From Salinibaculum rarum (GTDB taxonomy: Archaea; Halobacteriota; Halobacteria; Halobacteriales; Haloarculaceae), in assembly GCF_030505615.1 (NCBI RefSeq), contig NZ_CP129992.1:2108001-2172000 (forward strand): a DNA stretch of 64,000 bases, given 5' to 3'. Below the pieces are notes generated by a model. The model worked only from the letters and a program-made list of their open reading frames with translations, was not told the origin of the DNA and did no database searches. Position numbers and translations under genes: made by a program. This document shows, piece by piece, positions 9,060 to 17,702 of the stretch. The number at the start of each line of letters is the position of its first letter. Positions within the stretch are counted from its first letter, which is position 1.

Positions 9060-11210
9060 TTACTCCTGCGTGATGGTGACGAAGTTCAGTACGAATTCCT
9101 GCGGGAGGACACCGCCGTGGTAGAACCGCGCGTCCGGAAGGCCTTGATTTCGGAATCGCTGAATCGGGTCTGTGAGAATCCTGACTTTGGTATCATCGTT
9201 GAGGTAGCCCAAGTGAGTGTCTTCGTCCAGTAAAACGCCGGGCCCGTTGTCGTCAAGGTCTGTGCCAGCAACCCATCGACGGGTGACTTTCTCCGCATTA
9301 TCCGGTGGATGGAGGTCGTTGATATCGACGTGTTTCGGGAGGGAAACGAAGCCGTGGTCGGAGAGGATGTACGCGCGATCCCATTCTCCCTTCTGAAGTT
9401 TCTCGCAGATGATGTTTGAGATCGTATCAAGGCGGTCGCTAAACGCCTCCTCAAAGTCCGTTATCTCCTTTTCTCCGGTATCGTCGATGTCGTTCCAGTA
9501 GTATGCGACACGAGTGTTACTCCACCCCATTTGATCATCTTCGTCCTGCATGATGTAGCTCCACCCGTCGTTTTCAAGGAGTGCCTGGCGGTGGTGGTTC
9601 GTGATTTTCCGGCCGTTGCGCTCGGCCACTAAGTCCCTGTCTTGGAGTTCGATGTTGAAGCTGAACTTGCTTCCCGGTGTGAGTGCAGCTTTCCCGAACT
9701 CGGTTTCGGATGGGAGCGTCCCGACCCACTTTTCCTCGTCAACTTCGAGGTTCGGCAGTTCGCGGCGGATGGAGTTTGCGAGTTCGTGGGCGAGGTCAAA
9801 TCGCAGTGCATCGATGATGAACAGCACGACGCTCTGGCCGCTCTGGAGGTGCTCCTGTTCCTCCGCGAAGAACTGATGAGTGTGGCTCTCGCCGACGAAC
9901 GGCGAGCCGTTTTCAATCTCATCAACCATGAGGTCGCCGAGGTCAGAGAGGTAGTCCAGATATCGGGATTCGACAAGCGACGAGCGGAGGTCGTCAAGCG
10001 CCGCGGTTGCGGGGTGTTCTTCGGGGAGTTTAGTTTCCGGCTCACCGGAGATGATGAGGTTGTACACTGCGTGGTCGATCTGCCACGTGCCGTCCTCGAC
10101 GTTTCCGTAGAGGTCAACGACATCGTCGGCATCTCTGCTCTCTTCCCATGTCTGGAGTTCATCAGCAAGGGTTGCCACGTCGATGGCCTGTTCCCACACG
10201 TTCGTCCACGGGACGTCCCCGTATGTCGTTTCGAGGCGGTCGTGGCGCTGTTTCGCTTGCTTCGTGCATGCCTCGTACTTGCCAGCGTCGAACGACTGCG
10301 TCCACTCGTCCCACAGGCGGTGTTCGAGGGAGGCGTCAACCGGGCAATCGACGAGGCCCCACGGGTCCTCGTAGGTCCGAAGGATATCGTGCCAGAACCG
10401 TTGGTCAGGGTCAAGATAGATGCCTGCGAGGGTCCCTTTCTGATCAGTCTTGCTCAGTACGGACTGGAGGTCAGGTCTGTAGACTCCGATCCCTGTGTCA
10501 GTCTCTGACTGGTATTCCTGTGGAAGCTGCGACTTCTCCAATCCCTCGTCGATTAGCCATTCGGCGACCGCCCACCGGCGTGTGCGTTCGACGATGGTAC
10601 TGGCGTCGGTTTCACCTTCGACAGCTTCGACGCCCTCCGTAACCAGTAGGTCACGGATTTCCAGCAGATCATCATCGGTGGGAAGCGTTTCCGTGCCGTG
10701 TTCGAGGACGTACTCGACGGGGTCGTCGTGACCGCCGAGTACGATTTTGGTCTGAAGGCTCTGGAGCGACGGGAGACCACCATCGCCGTTGAGGGATTCA
10801 CCGATCGTTTTGGCGACTTCCTCGCGGTCGTCGGCCTCGGCGTACGCTTTGCGAATCGTTCCCGCTTGGAGCCGGTCGTCTTCGAAGCACCGCATGGCGA
10901 GCTTCCCGATGTGGGCTTCGACGATGTGACCGGTGTTCTCGACGTCTTTGAACCAGTCCACATCGTCGGTACGGGGCTGTGGAACGTACCAGACAGTACG
11001 GCGGCGAGGTGCTTCAGCCCGGAGTTCCAGTGGTGTCTGTTCGGCAGCGTGGAACTCACAGCCCATGGAGTGGCTTGCGTTCCTAACGATGTCGCGGAGG
11101 TAGCCACCGTCGTCCCACCAGAGGATGACCGGCTCCTCGTCTGCGGCTTCGTCGATGCCGCTCTGGATTGCGTCGTGGGCAGCCTGTGGGAGTGTCCTCG
11201 TCGCTGGCAT
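9060..11210 (-). CDS. pglZ: BREX phosphatase-like protein PglZ
   Basis: A 716-aa protein with the alkaline-phosphatase-fold PglZ domain in its second half. The metal-binding segment VVLFIIDALRFDLAHEL is at about residue 465, followed by GTLPSETEFGKAAL and the SDHGFV metal site at about 615. The N-terminal half (about 1-400) is helical with no motif I recognise. PglZ is the one protein shared by all BREX types and is needed for both methylation and phage exclusion. The gene lies 2 bases after the pglX stop and 6 before brxHII, so the three are one transcription unit. Length is normal for the family. Confidence 0.92.
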   Translation of the reverse strand: MPATRTLPQAAHDAIQSGIDEAADEEPVILWWDDGGYLRDIVRNASHSMGCEFHAAEQTPLELRAEAPRRRTVWYVPQPRTDDVDWFKDVENTGHIVEAHIGKLAMRCFEDDRLQAGTIRKAYAEADDREEVAKTIGESLNGDGGLPSLQSLQTKIVLGGHDDPVEYVLEHGTETLPTDDDLLEIRDLLVTEGVEAVEGETDASTIVERTRRWAVAEWLIDEGLEKSQLPQEYQSETDTGIGVYRPDLQSVLSKTDQKGTLAGIYLDPDQRFWHDILRTYEDPWGLVDCPVDASLEHRLWDEWTQSFDAGKYEACTKQAKQRHDRLETTYGDVPWTNVWEQAIDVATLADELQTWEESRDADDVVDLYGNVEDGTWQIDHAVYNLIISGEPETKLPEEHPATAALDDLRSSLVESRYLDYLSDLGDLMVDEIENGSPFVGESHTHQFFAEEQEHLQSGQSVVLFIIDALRFDLAHELANSIRRELPNLEVDEEKWVGTLPSETEFGKAALTPGSKFSFNIELQDRDLVAERNGRKITNHHRQALLENDGWSYIMQDEDDQMGWSNTRVAYYWNDIDDTGEKEITDFEEAFSDRLDTISNIICEKLQKGEWDRAYILSDHGFVSLPKHVDINDLHPPDNAEKVTRRWVAGTDLDDNGPGVLLDEDTHLGYLNDDTKVRILTDPIQRFRNQGLPDARFYHGGVLPQEFVLNFVTITQE

Positions 11211-11212
11211 GG

Positions 11213-14200
11213 TTAGAGAACGTCATCTTCCACAGTCTCGGGAACGATTTCTGCCTGTGCGAGCGGCGTGATGTTGATTTCGACGCCGTGTTTATGATTT
11301 GGCTGGTATCCCTCTGTCGTTATTTCAGAGAGCGCGCGGTCACTCCAATCCGATGGGATTTGCTTGTCGATGGTCTGGCAGCGGTCGTCAATCTCCTCTG
11401 CCAGTGCTTTGAATTCCGCTAACGGCGGAAGGTCCTCGATGCTTTCCACCTCATAATCTTCATCGTCTGCGTACTCATCGACCATCGCTTCCAGATACTC
11501 CTCGTCAACAATCGAGGGGTCATCAAGGCCGGTCGCAAGCGAGGCAACCATTTGCTCGTCCTCGGACAGATGATCGTTCGGCTGACCGTCTTCATTGAGC
11601 CAGTCTTCTCCCTCCCGTTCGAAGTAGTAGGTCATGAACAGGATGCCGGTGCTGGAGTAGTGGTCCGACCCTTTGAGTCGCCAGTTGAAGTAGTCGAAGA
11701 GATCGGCAAGGTGCGCCTCAACGGATTCATCAACTGGCTTAGCGTACTCCTCACAAGCGTGTTCGAGTTCGCCAAGAGCGTCGAGCCATTCCTCACGCCA
11801 CTTCTCGACAGCGTTCCAGAAGTTGTCAGAGAACGTGTCCTGGAACCACTCCTCGCCCTTTTCGTCACGTAGCCACGCCAGCGTATCGATGCGTTCGCTG
11901 GTCTCCTCACGGAAGACAGCGACTTTCGGAGCCAGTTCGTCCACTAGTTCCCGGTCCTCGTTGTCGAAGTCGCGCTCGTCGGTGCTACCGAGGTCCTGAA
12001 TCACGTCCTCGAAGACGTTGATTTGATTGAGTCCGCTCGCACAGCGCTCGTACTGCTCTGTGGCCTCGGCCTGCTCGCTTGCCGATAGTGAGTCATCGCT
12101 CCGACGGCGATTCGCTGCGCTGCGGCGCTCCCGTAGTTCAGCTTTCCGTGGTTCGAGGTACTGTTTGGTGAGTCGGTCGAACAGCCCTGCATCGAGGCTG
12201 TGGTAGTCAACGAAGCACGCGAAGCCTTCGCCCGTCGAGTCAGCAATGAGTCGCTCGGTGGTAAGCTTCCAGAGAGTCGGCGTATTCTCCATCTGATTGA
12301 CGTGGTATTCGAACAGGTCGTCTTCGATAAACTCCCTAAGGTTAGGGTAGGCTTCCTCCGCGGCTGATTTTATTCCGAGGATATCGTCAACCTCAGCGAG
12401 GCGGTTCTCAGCATATTCGCCATAGGCGTCCTCAAAACGCTTGATGATCCGGTCAAGCATATCGCCTTCATCGTCCGTACTGTGTAGAGCGATAATGCCG
12501 TCGGTCTCCTCACAGACTGCTTCGATTGCAAAGTGATGGACGAGATCTTTCACTTGCTGGTCGATGTTATCAGGGACTTCAGGAACAGATTCAGGGTCCG
12601 AAACTTGGCGGTCTTCCGGACTTTCTGAAGTTCGTAAGTATATCTCAGTGAGTATTCCCTCCTGTTCTTCCTGTGAAATTCCTAGCTGTGAATAAATTCT
12701 TTCGTCTATCTCCTCTGAAATATCCTCCGTACGTTTTTCCTGTATTAATTCGGTCTGTCGGACAGTCCTAGCGTTTGTCTGAATTTTTCCAGAATCCACA
12801 TCAATACCGAAATTCGGTAGTTCCTGTACAGAATGGTCCTTGGAATGGGCATGTTCATAAATGAAACCTGACTTGGCACTTTCCGGAAGAAGTGCAGGTC
12901 CCCTGTAGTACGGACTTGTAGGATCCGTCTGTCGTTCAGTCAATTTCGCCTGGAATTGTTGCTTTGCTAACTCGGCAAATTCATTCACGTCCTCAAATTC
13001 CGCAATCCACGGAATACTTCCTACTGCATCTGCATTCCAGTGCCGCTCTGTCGTCTGAGAAAGAAAAAGGGCATTATATAGGCTTGAGTTCATCACAGCT
13101 AATAGTGTCCAGAGAGATACATCTTTCTTTGGAACAAGTAAGAAGCCGTTAGTACTGAATAGTCCTCCAGCGAAGTAGCCGAAACGCCGTCCTGTCTCTT
13201 TAATATATGTCCATGTGAGCCCAGACCGTCCGTAGAGATGTTCGTTAGGAGTTCTAACGAACGAACTTGATCGCTTCATTTCCTCTCCCTGATTATCCCA
13301 CTTCACCATCTTCGCCATCTTCGGGGCAATCCAAGCGTCAGCACCACCGTGCGAGAACGGTTGGTACAAATCCTTCTTACCGATCTCCCAATGGTATCGT
13401 ATAAATCTATCGTCATTTCCGGTTACAATACCAGGACCAACCCAACAGAGTGACTCGTCATCTGTTCCTGCATGTTCAGCGTCAATTTTAATATTCCGTT
13501 TGTACAACTCTCGTACAACTTGTGGCACGGAATAACATATAGGAGACCGAGGAATTTGCTCAAATTCACTCAGACTGATTGAAAATAGCCGCTTTATTTC
13601 TTTTTCAGTCTTGCAGAGTACATCAAGAAAAGTGGCCTCTTTTTCAATAGTATCCACATCGTGTAAACGGATGAAAGTCCCGTTTGATGACGGATCAACT
13701 CCAGATCGGATAACAGTTCCAACTGTACGAACTGTTGCGTTATCTAAGACACCAATTCCAAACTCAGCCAAGAAGTCGAAACTACCTTCAGAGCCTAAGA
13801 AATCCTTCCTGAACTCGGTAAATCTTCCTTTGAACATAAACTGTCTCGGGACGAGCATACCGGTACGACCATTCTGAGTAGTCAGTCTATCACAGGCTTC
13901 AAAGAAACTGATGTAAAAATCTGCCTTATACGAATATTTTTCTTTCACATACTTTTGAACGATATCAGGCATTCGATTTCCAGAACCATACGGAGGATTC
14001 ATCAGTGCCACATCGTAGTCCTGCGCCAGAATATCCAGCAGCCGGACGAAGCTCCGCAAGTCTTGTGCAAGGAACGAGTCTGTGTCTCGGTGTTCCTCCA
14101 CAGCCTCTCGCAGACTGTGCAGTACCTGTCCGAGCGTGTGGCTCTCCCGTGGGTCGTCGCCGAGTGTGATCTGCACACCGTCAGTCTCGCTGTCGTCCTC

Positions 14201-15556
14201 GAACAGGTCGCCAAGCGTTCCTCGCACGTCGAGCAGGCTCCCGAGGCCGTGGACTTCCTCGAACGCGTCTAGGATACGCCGGAGTGCCTGCTCGACTTCT
14301 TCGTCCTCGCCAGCCACTTCGTCGAATACCTCCTCAACACCCTCGATGTCGGCCACTTTCGCGTCTGCGCAAACGATACCGACTTCCGGCATGTCGAAGC
14401 CGTCTGCGCCTTCGGCCTCGGTCCGGGTTCGTCCCTTCAGGTATAGATTGAACGCCGCGAGCTGGCAGGCCCGCATGTCCAGGTCAACGCCGTAGAGGTT
14501 GTGCTTCAGAATCTTCCGTGGGATTTCCTCTTCGGGAAGGTTGGTTTCGGCACGCCAGATGCGCTCCAGCACGTCAAAGGCGTACAGCAGGAAGTGCCCG
14601 CTTCCACAGGCAGGGTCGATAACGCCAAGCTCTTCGGGGTGGTCGAAGTCGGTTGGCTCGCCTTCCTCCTCGGAAGGAACGAGGTAAGTACAGAAATCAG
14701 CGATGTCAGGTGATTCGCCGGGCGAGAGCGGGCGGTTTTTGCGCTCGTCCGGGGAGAACTCTTCCTGCGTTTCGACGACATCCTGTAACTCGCCGGTGTG
14801 TTCGAGGTAGAGTTTCCCGAGCGAGTTGTCGGTGAGCATTCGGACGACCCAATGTGGGGTGTAGAACTGGTTTGCAGGCGGGACGTCGTCGGGCTCTAAG
14901 CCGTCACGGTCGCCTTTGCGGCGCAGGTCGTCGAGTAGTTTGACGTTGTAGTACTCGTAGACCCACCCGAGGACGTCGTCGGCCCGCCAGACGGGGTCGG
15001 GAACTGAATCCAGCATTCCACAAAGTTCCTCGAAAGTATCGTTGTCTGGATCGATCAGGCTGTATGCCGATGTGCGATCGAATAGAATCTCGATTTCGTC
15101 GGCGAATTTGTCGCATGCTTTGTGGTAGGCCTTTAGAATCGCTTCGTCCTCCATGAGGAAGTCTTCCGTGCCGTCGTTGAGCGGCTCTGCTGCTGGCGTC
15201 AGTCCGTTGTCCTTGAACACAGTGACTTCCTTGTCGATGAAGCCACGCACCTCCAGACAACGGAGTGCAGCGAGACGATTGACGATGGTGTATCCGACAC
15301 TGGTGATGTACTTCTCGAACCCTTCACTCCAGTCATGACCGTCAACGCTCTCTAACTCGATTGCTTCGACGAGATCCTGTGTGTCTTCGTCCAAATCGTC
15401 CGTGTCGTCTGGTTTCTCCTCAAGTCCTCTCTGCGAGAGTTGGAATCGAACGTTGTTTTCCACGCGCTCTCGCATCTCAGTAACGACGTCTTCGAGATGT
15501 TCCCGCTCTGCCTTGTCGAGTTGCGCCTTCCGCTGAGAAAGTGAATCGCTATCCAT
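11213..15556 (-). CDS. pglX: BREX adenine-specific DNA methyltransferase PglX (PglXI)
   Basis: A 1447-aa N6-adenine methyltransferase. Motif I, for S-adenosylmethionine, is DPACGSGHFLLYAFD (about 317). The catalytic motif IV is NPPYGSG (about 520) after LAQDYDVALM. A target-recognition-like region follows at about 650-900, with a long acidic helical C-terminus. In BREX this enzyme marks host DNA at a non-palindromic site and supports exclusion of unmodified phage. At about 1450 aa it is longer than type 1 PglX (about 1200), as expected for the haloarchaeal PglXI form. The middle part (about 12.6-13.9 kb) is more AT-rich than the rest, as often seen in exchangeable recognition domains. Confidence 0.93.
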   Translation of the reverse strand: MDSDSLSQRKAQLDKAEREHLEDVVTEMRERVENNVRFQLSQRGLEEKPDDTDDLDEDTQDLVEAIELESVDGHDWSEGFEKYITSVGYTIVNRLAALRCLEVRGFIDKEVTVFKDNGLTPAAEPLNDGTEDFLMEDEAILKAYHKACDKFADEIEILFDRTSAYSLIDPDNDTFEELCGMLDSVPDPVWRADDVLGWVYEYYNVKLLDDLRRKGDRDGLEPDDVPPANQFYTPHWVVRMLTDNSLGKLYLEHTGELQDVVETQEEFSPDERKNRPLSPGESPDIADFCTYLVPSEEEGEPTDFDHPEELGVIDPACGSGHFLLYAFDVLERIWRAETNLPEEEIPRKILKHNLYGVDLDMRACQLAAFNLYLKGRTRTEAEGADGFDMPEVGIVCADAKVADIEGVEEVFDEVAGEDEEVEQALRRILDAFEEVHGLGSLLDVRGTLGDLFEDDSETDGVQITLGDDPRESHTLGQVLHSLREAVEEHRDTDSFLAQDLRSFVRLLDILAQDYDVALMNPPYGSGNRMPDIVQKYVKEKYSYKADFYISFFEACDRLTTQNGRTGMLVPRQFMFKGRFTEFRKDFLGSEGSFDFLAEFGIGVLDNATVRTVGTVIRSGVDPSSNGTFIRLHDVDTIEKEATFLDVLCKTEKEIKRLFSISLSEFEQIPRSPICYSVPQVVRELYKRNIKIDAEHAGTDDESLCWVGPGIVTGNDDRFIRYHWEIGKKDLYQPFSHGGADAWIAPKMAKMVKWDNQGEEMKRSSSFVRTPNEHLYGRSGLTWTYIKETGRRFGYFAGGLFSTNGFLLVPKKDVSLWTLLAVMNSSLYNALFLSQTTERHWNADAVGSIPWIAEFEDVNEFAELAKQQFQAKLTERQTDPTSPYYRGPALLPESAKSGFIYEHAHSKDHSVQELPNFGIDVDSGKIQTNARTVRQTELIQEKRTEDISEEIDERIYSQLGISQEEQEGILTEIYLRTSESPEDRQVSDPESVPEVPDNIDQQVKDLVHHFAIEAVCEETDGIIALHSTDDEGDMLDRIIKRFEDAYGEYAENRLAEVDDILGIKSAAEEAYPNLREFIEDDLFEYHVNQMENTPTLWKLTTERLIADSTGEGFACFVDYHSLDAGLFDRLTKQYLEPRKAELRERRSAANRRRSDDSLSASEQAEATEQYERCASGLNQINVFEDVIQDLGSTDERDFDNEDRELVDELAPKVAVFREETSERIDTLAWLRDEKGEEWFQDTFSDNFWNAVEKWREEWLDALGELEHACEEYAKPVDESVEAHLADLFDYFNWRLKGSDHYSSTGILFMTYYFEREGEDWLNEDGQPNDHLSEDEQMVASLATGLDDPSIVDEEYLEAMVDEYADDEDYEVESIEDLPPLAEFKALAEEIDDRCQTIDKQIPSDWSDRALSEITTEGYQPNHKHGVEINITPLAQAEIVPETVEDDVL

Positions 15557-15646
15557 GGAGGTTACTCGTGAATATCATGTCCGACAGCGACAACTGACTT
15601 TAATGTTGGCTCATCGGAAGAGAATCCCCGACGGTAGTGCTATCGG

Positions 15647-15787
15647 TCAGTCGGCTAACTGGCGTTGTTCAACTCGGACTTTGGACGTGTTCCACAGTGT
15701 ATCTAAGTCAGTCTCTCTCTCGTCCGAGATGTAGCGTAGCAACTGTGCTTTGTTTTCGAACCGGCGAAGTTGGTCTTTCGTACTCAT
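15647..15787 (-). CDS. Possible small protein upstream of pglX, 46 aa
   Basis: A short open frame from ATG 15787 to TGA 15647, on the same strand as pglX and ending 90 bases before its start. The product begins MSTKDQLRRFENKAQLL and is a charged, probably helical peptide with no motif. It lies in the divergent region between pglX and the Mrr gene. Codon use resembles the BREX genes and there is no long out-of-frame competitor, so it may be real. It could be a small regulator or an antitoxin-like partner, but nothing proves expression. Confidence 0.35.
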   Translation of the reverse strand: MSTKDQLRRFENKAQLLRYISDERETDLDTLWNTSKVRVEQRQLAD

Positions 15788-15858
15788 AGGCGGGAGTCAC
15801 CTACGGTTCACCTCCAGCGATGTTGCAACCTCTTCCAATCGGCCATAGAGAACGTGGG

Positions 15859-15867
15859 CTTATTATG
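15859..15867 (+). promoter_or_regulatory. TATA box for the Mrr-type gene
   Basis: CTTATTATG is centred about 28 bases before the ATG at 15891, the spacing expected for a leaderless haloarchaeal transcript. Confidence 0.5.
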
Positions 15868-15890
15868 GGTTCTCAGTGAATTCCATTTGA

Positions 15891-17525
15891 ATGACCATTG
15901 AACAGGACGAGTTTCTTGAGCAACTTCAAGAGGTTGATTCCCATGAGTTTGAGAAGTTTGTGGCGAAACTTTGGGAGTTACAAAACTGGAATACTTACGT
16001 GACGAAGGATTCGGGTGACGGCGGGATTGATGTCATTGCCGAGCAGACGACACCGTTCCCGAAAAAAGAGGTAATGCAGGTTAAGCGGTACAATCCATCG
16101 AAGTCGGTCGGGAGGCCAGATATCCAGCAGTACTCAAGTATTCGGCAAGAGCGGACTGACGTGGACACGGTGGTCGTAGTGACTACTGGTCAATTCACCG
16201 AGGGTGCGAAGAATGTGGCGAAGAAACTCAATGTAAAACTCGTCGACGGATCTCAACTCTATAATCTTATTGAGGCGCTTGATGCATTCCAACTTGCTCA
16301 ATCATATATTGATCCGGAAGCCGAGCAGAATGGAATGGTCCATTCTGATACGGAAGCTAGCAGCACAAACGTACCGTCACAGAAAAGGAATGCAACTGAG
16401 GACCTGCAATCAGTAACCGAGTTTGACAATGACACACAACTGGAAAATATCCCAACATACCTGCCAAGTCTGATAAAACTTCGAAGGGAGATTACCAATG
16501 ATATACGACACTTTCGGTCTATCCTTGCCAGCGCAGAAAAATCCTACCACAAAGAACGATACTTCGAGGCTGTAGAAGAATACGAAAGGGTGAATAGGCG
16601 ACGAATAGATCTGCGACAAGAAATTGCCCGGTATGATGCTGGACTAACACGTATTGACAGTGATACTGCCAGACAGCTTCCCTCTACTGAGACGTTCACT
16701 ACAGAGTTAGCTCAACTTACAGAGGGAGTTGATGAGCAATTCAAGAAGGCTTTCCAAATTGCTGAACGAGCAAAAGGACTTGACCTACTGGCAGAAGAGA
16801 TCTCGGACCGCGTAGATAGCGTTAGGAGTCGTATCGAAACCGGCGATCAAATGCGTCAGAGTGGACGAATTGAAAGGGCTCATTCGAAGTACAACCAAGC
16901 TAAGGATCGTCTTGAAGACGTGAAGAAGACGATGGAAATGTATGAAGACTTGCTCACGGTACATGACGACGCGGTTGTTGAAAGTCACCAAGGACCTCTT
17001 CAGGATGGTCTATTGACACAAATCGAAACTGAGGTGACTAACAAGATCAACTCGAAATCGGAACATTTGGAGATCCCCTCCATTGCTGAGGATGCAGTTG
17101 GTTCGTTCAATGTAGAACTCCTGACTGACAACAACGGTGAGTTATTTGATAAGGATTTGATCGAATACATCGAGGATGAAGAAAAGCTTGAATTTGTATT
17201 TGTACCACCGAGAAAGGGCTTCACAATCGCTTCCTCTGACTCGACAAAAGAGGTACCCCAACATGATACATTAGAATCGGGTGCCAGCTTCCTGCTGGTC
17301 ACTGATCAGAGGATCCTGTATGTTGCAGGCGTGAATGATCACGACGAAACACGGAGTATTGGATACGACAAAATCGCTGATGTGGTTGCTGCAACAGATG
17401 TGAACCCACCAACCCTACAGTTCACTACTATTGACGGGACAGGGTACAAATTTGCCGGAATAAGGAATAACGAATCTGATCTTGGTTCAGCTGCCGAGTA
17501 TATTAGCCAATATTCGAAAGAATAA
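15891..17525 (+). CDS. Mrr-type modification-dependent restriction endonuclease inside the BREX locus
   Basis: A 544-aa protein. The N-terminal Mrr catalytic domain (about 10-120) shows a catalytic Glu in DSHEFEKFVAKL, Asp in GDGGIDVIAE (D47) and the QxK variant MQVKRY (Q63, K65), all typical of Mrr enzymes. A long coiled-coil middle (about 190-370) follows. The C-terminal 110 residues resemble a small bacterial PH-like domain (LLVTDQRILYVAG...TRSIGYDKI). It runs opposite to the BREX genes, divergent from pglX and convergent with the second brxC. Mrr enzymes cut modified foreign DNA, so it would cover phages that escape BREX by DNA modification. It must tolerate the PglX mark of its own host. 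Confidence 0.85.
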   Translation: MTIEQDEFLEQLQEVDSHEFEKFVAKLWELQNWNTYVTKDSGDGGIDVIAEQTTPFPKKEVMQVKRYNPSKSVGRPDIQQYSSIRQERTDVDTVVVVTTGQFTEGAKNVAKKLNVKLVDGSQLYNLIEALDAFQLAQSYIDPEAEQNGMVHSDTEASSTNVPSQKRNATEDLQSVTEFDNDTQLENIPTYLPSLIKLRREITNDIRHFRSILASAEKSYHKERYFEAVEEYERVNRRRIDLRQEIARYDAGLTRIDSDTARQLPSTETFTTELAQLTEGVDEQFKKAFQIAERAKGLDLLAEEISDRVDSVRSRIETGDQMRQSGRIERAHSKYNQAKDRLEDVKKTMEMYEDLLTVHDDAVVESHQGPLQDGLLTQIETEVTNKINSKSEHLEIPSIAEDAVGSFNVELLTDNNGELFDKDLIEYIEDEEKLEFVFVPPRKGFTIASSDSTKEVPQHDTLESGASFLLVTDQRILYVAGVNDHDETRSIGYDKIADVVAATDVNPPTLQFTTIDGTGYKFAGIRNNESDLGSAAEYISQYSKE

Positions 17526-17702
17526 GTCAGTAGATAACATTCGTTTCTACATTCAGCTGGCTACGGCCCTCAGAAACTATTCAACGCGGCTGACTATTAA
17601 GATGAACCGTTGCTAATAACTGGTTCTCTAAATTGCGAACTTGGGACTTAGTGGTGACAGAACCCCTCTAAAGTAGGAGTGACTTGATGCAGCCGATAAA
17701 CC

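Noticed and set aside
6144..15556. DISARM system
   Set aside because: The helicase and methylase resemble DISARM DrmD and DrmMI, but PglZ, BrxA, BrxB and two BrxC proteins make this BREX type 5; no DrmA or DrmB is present.
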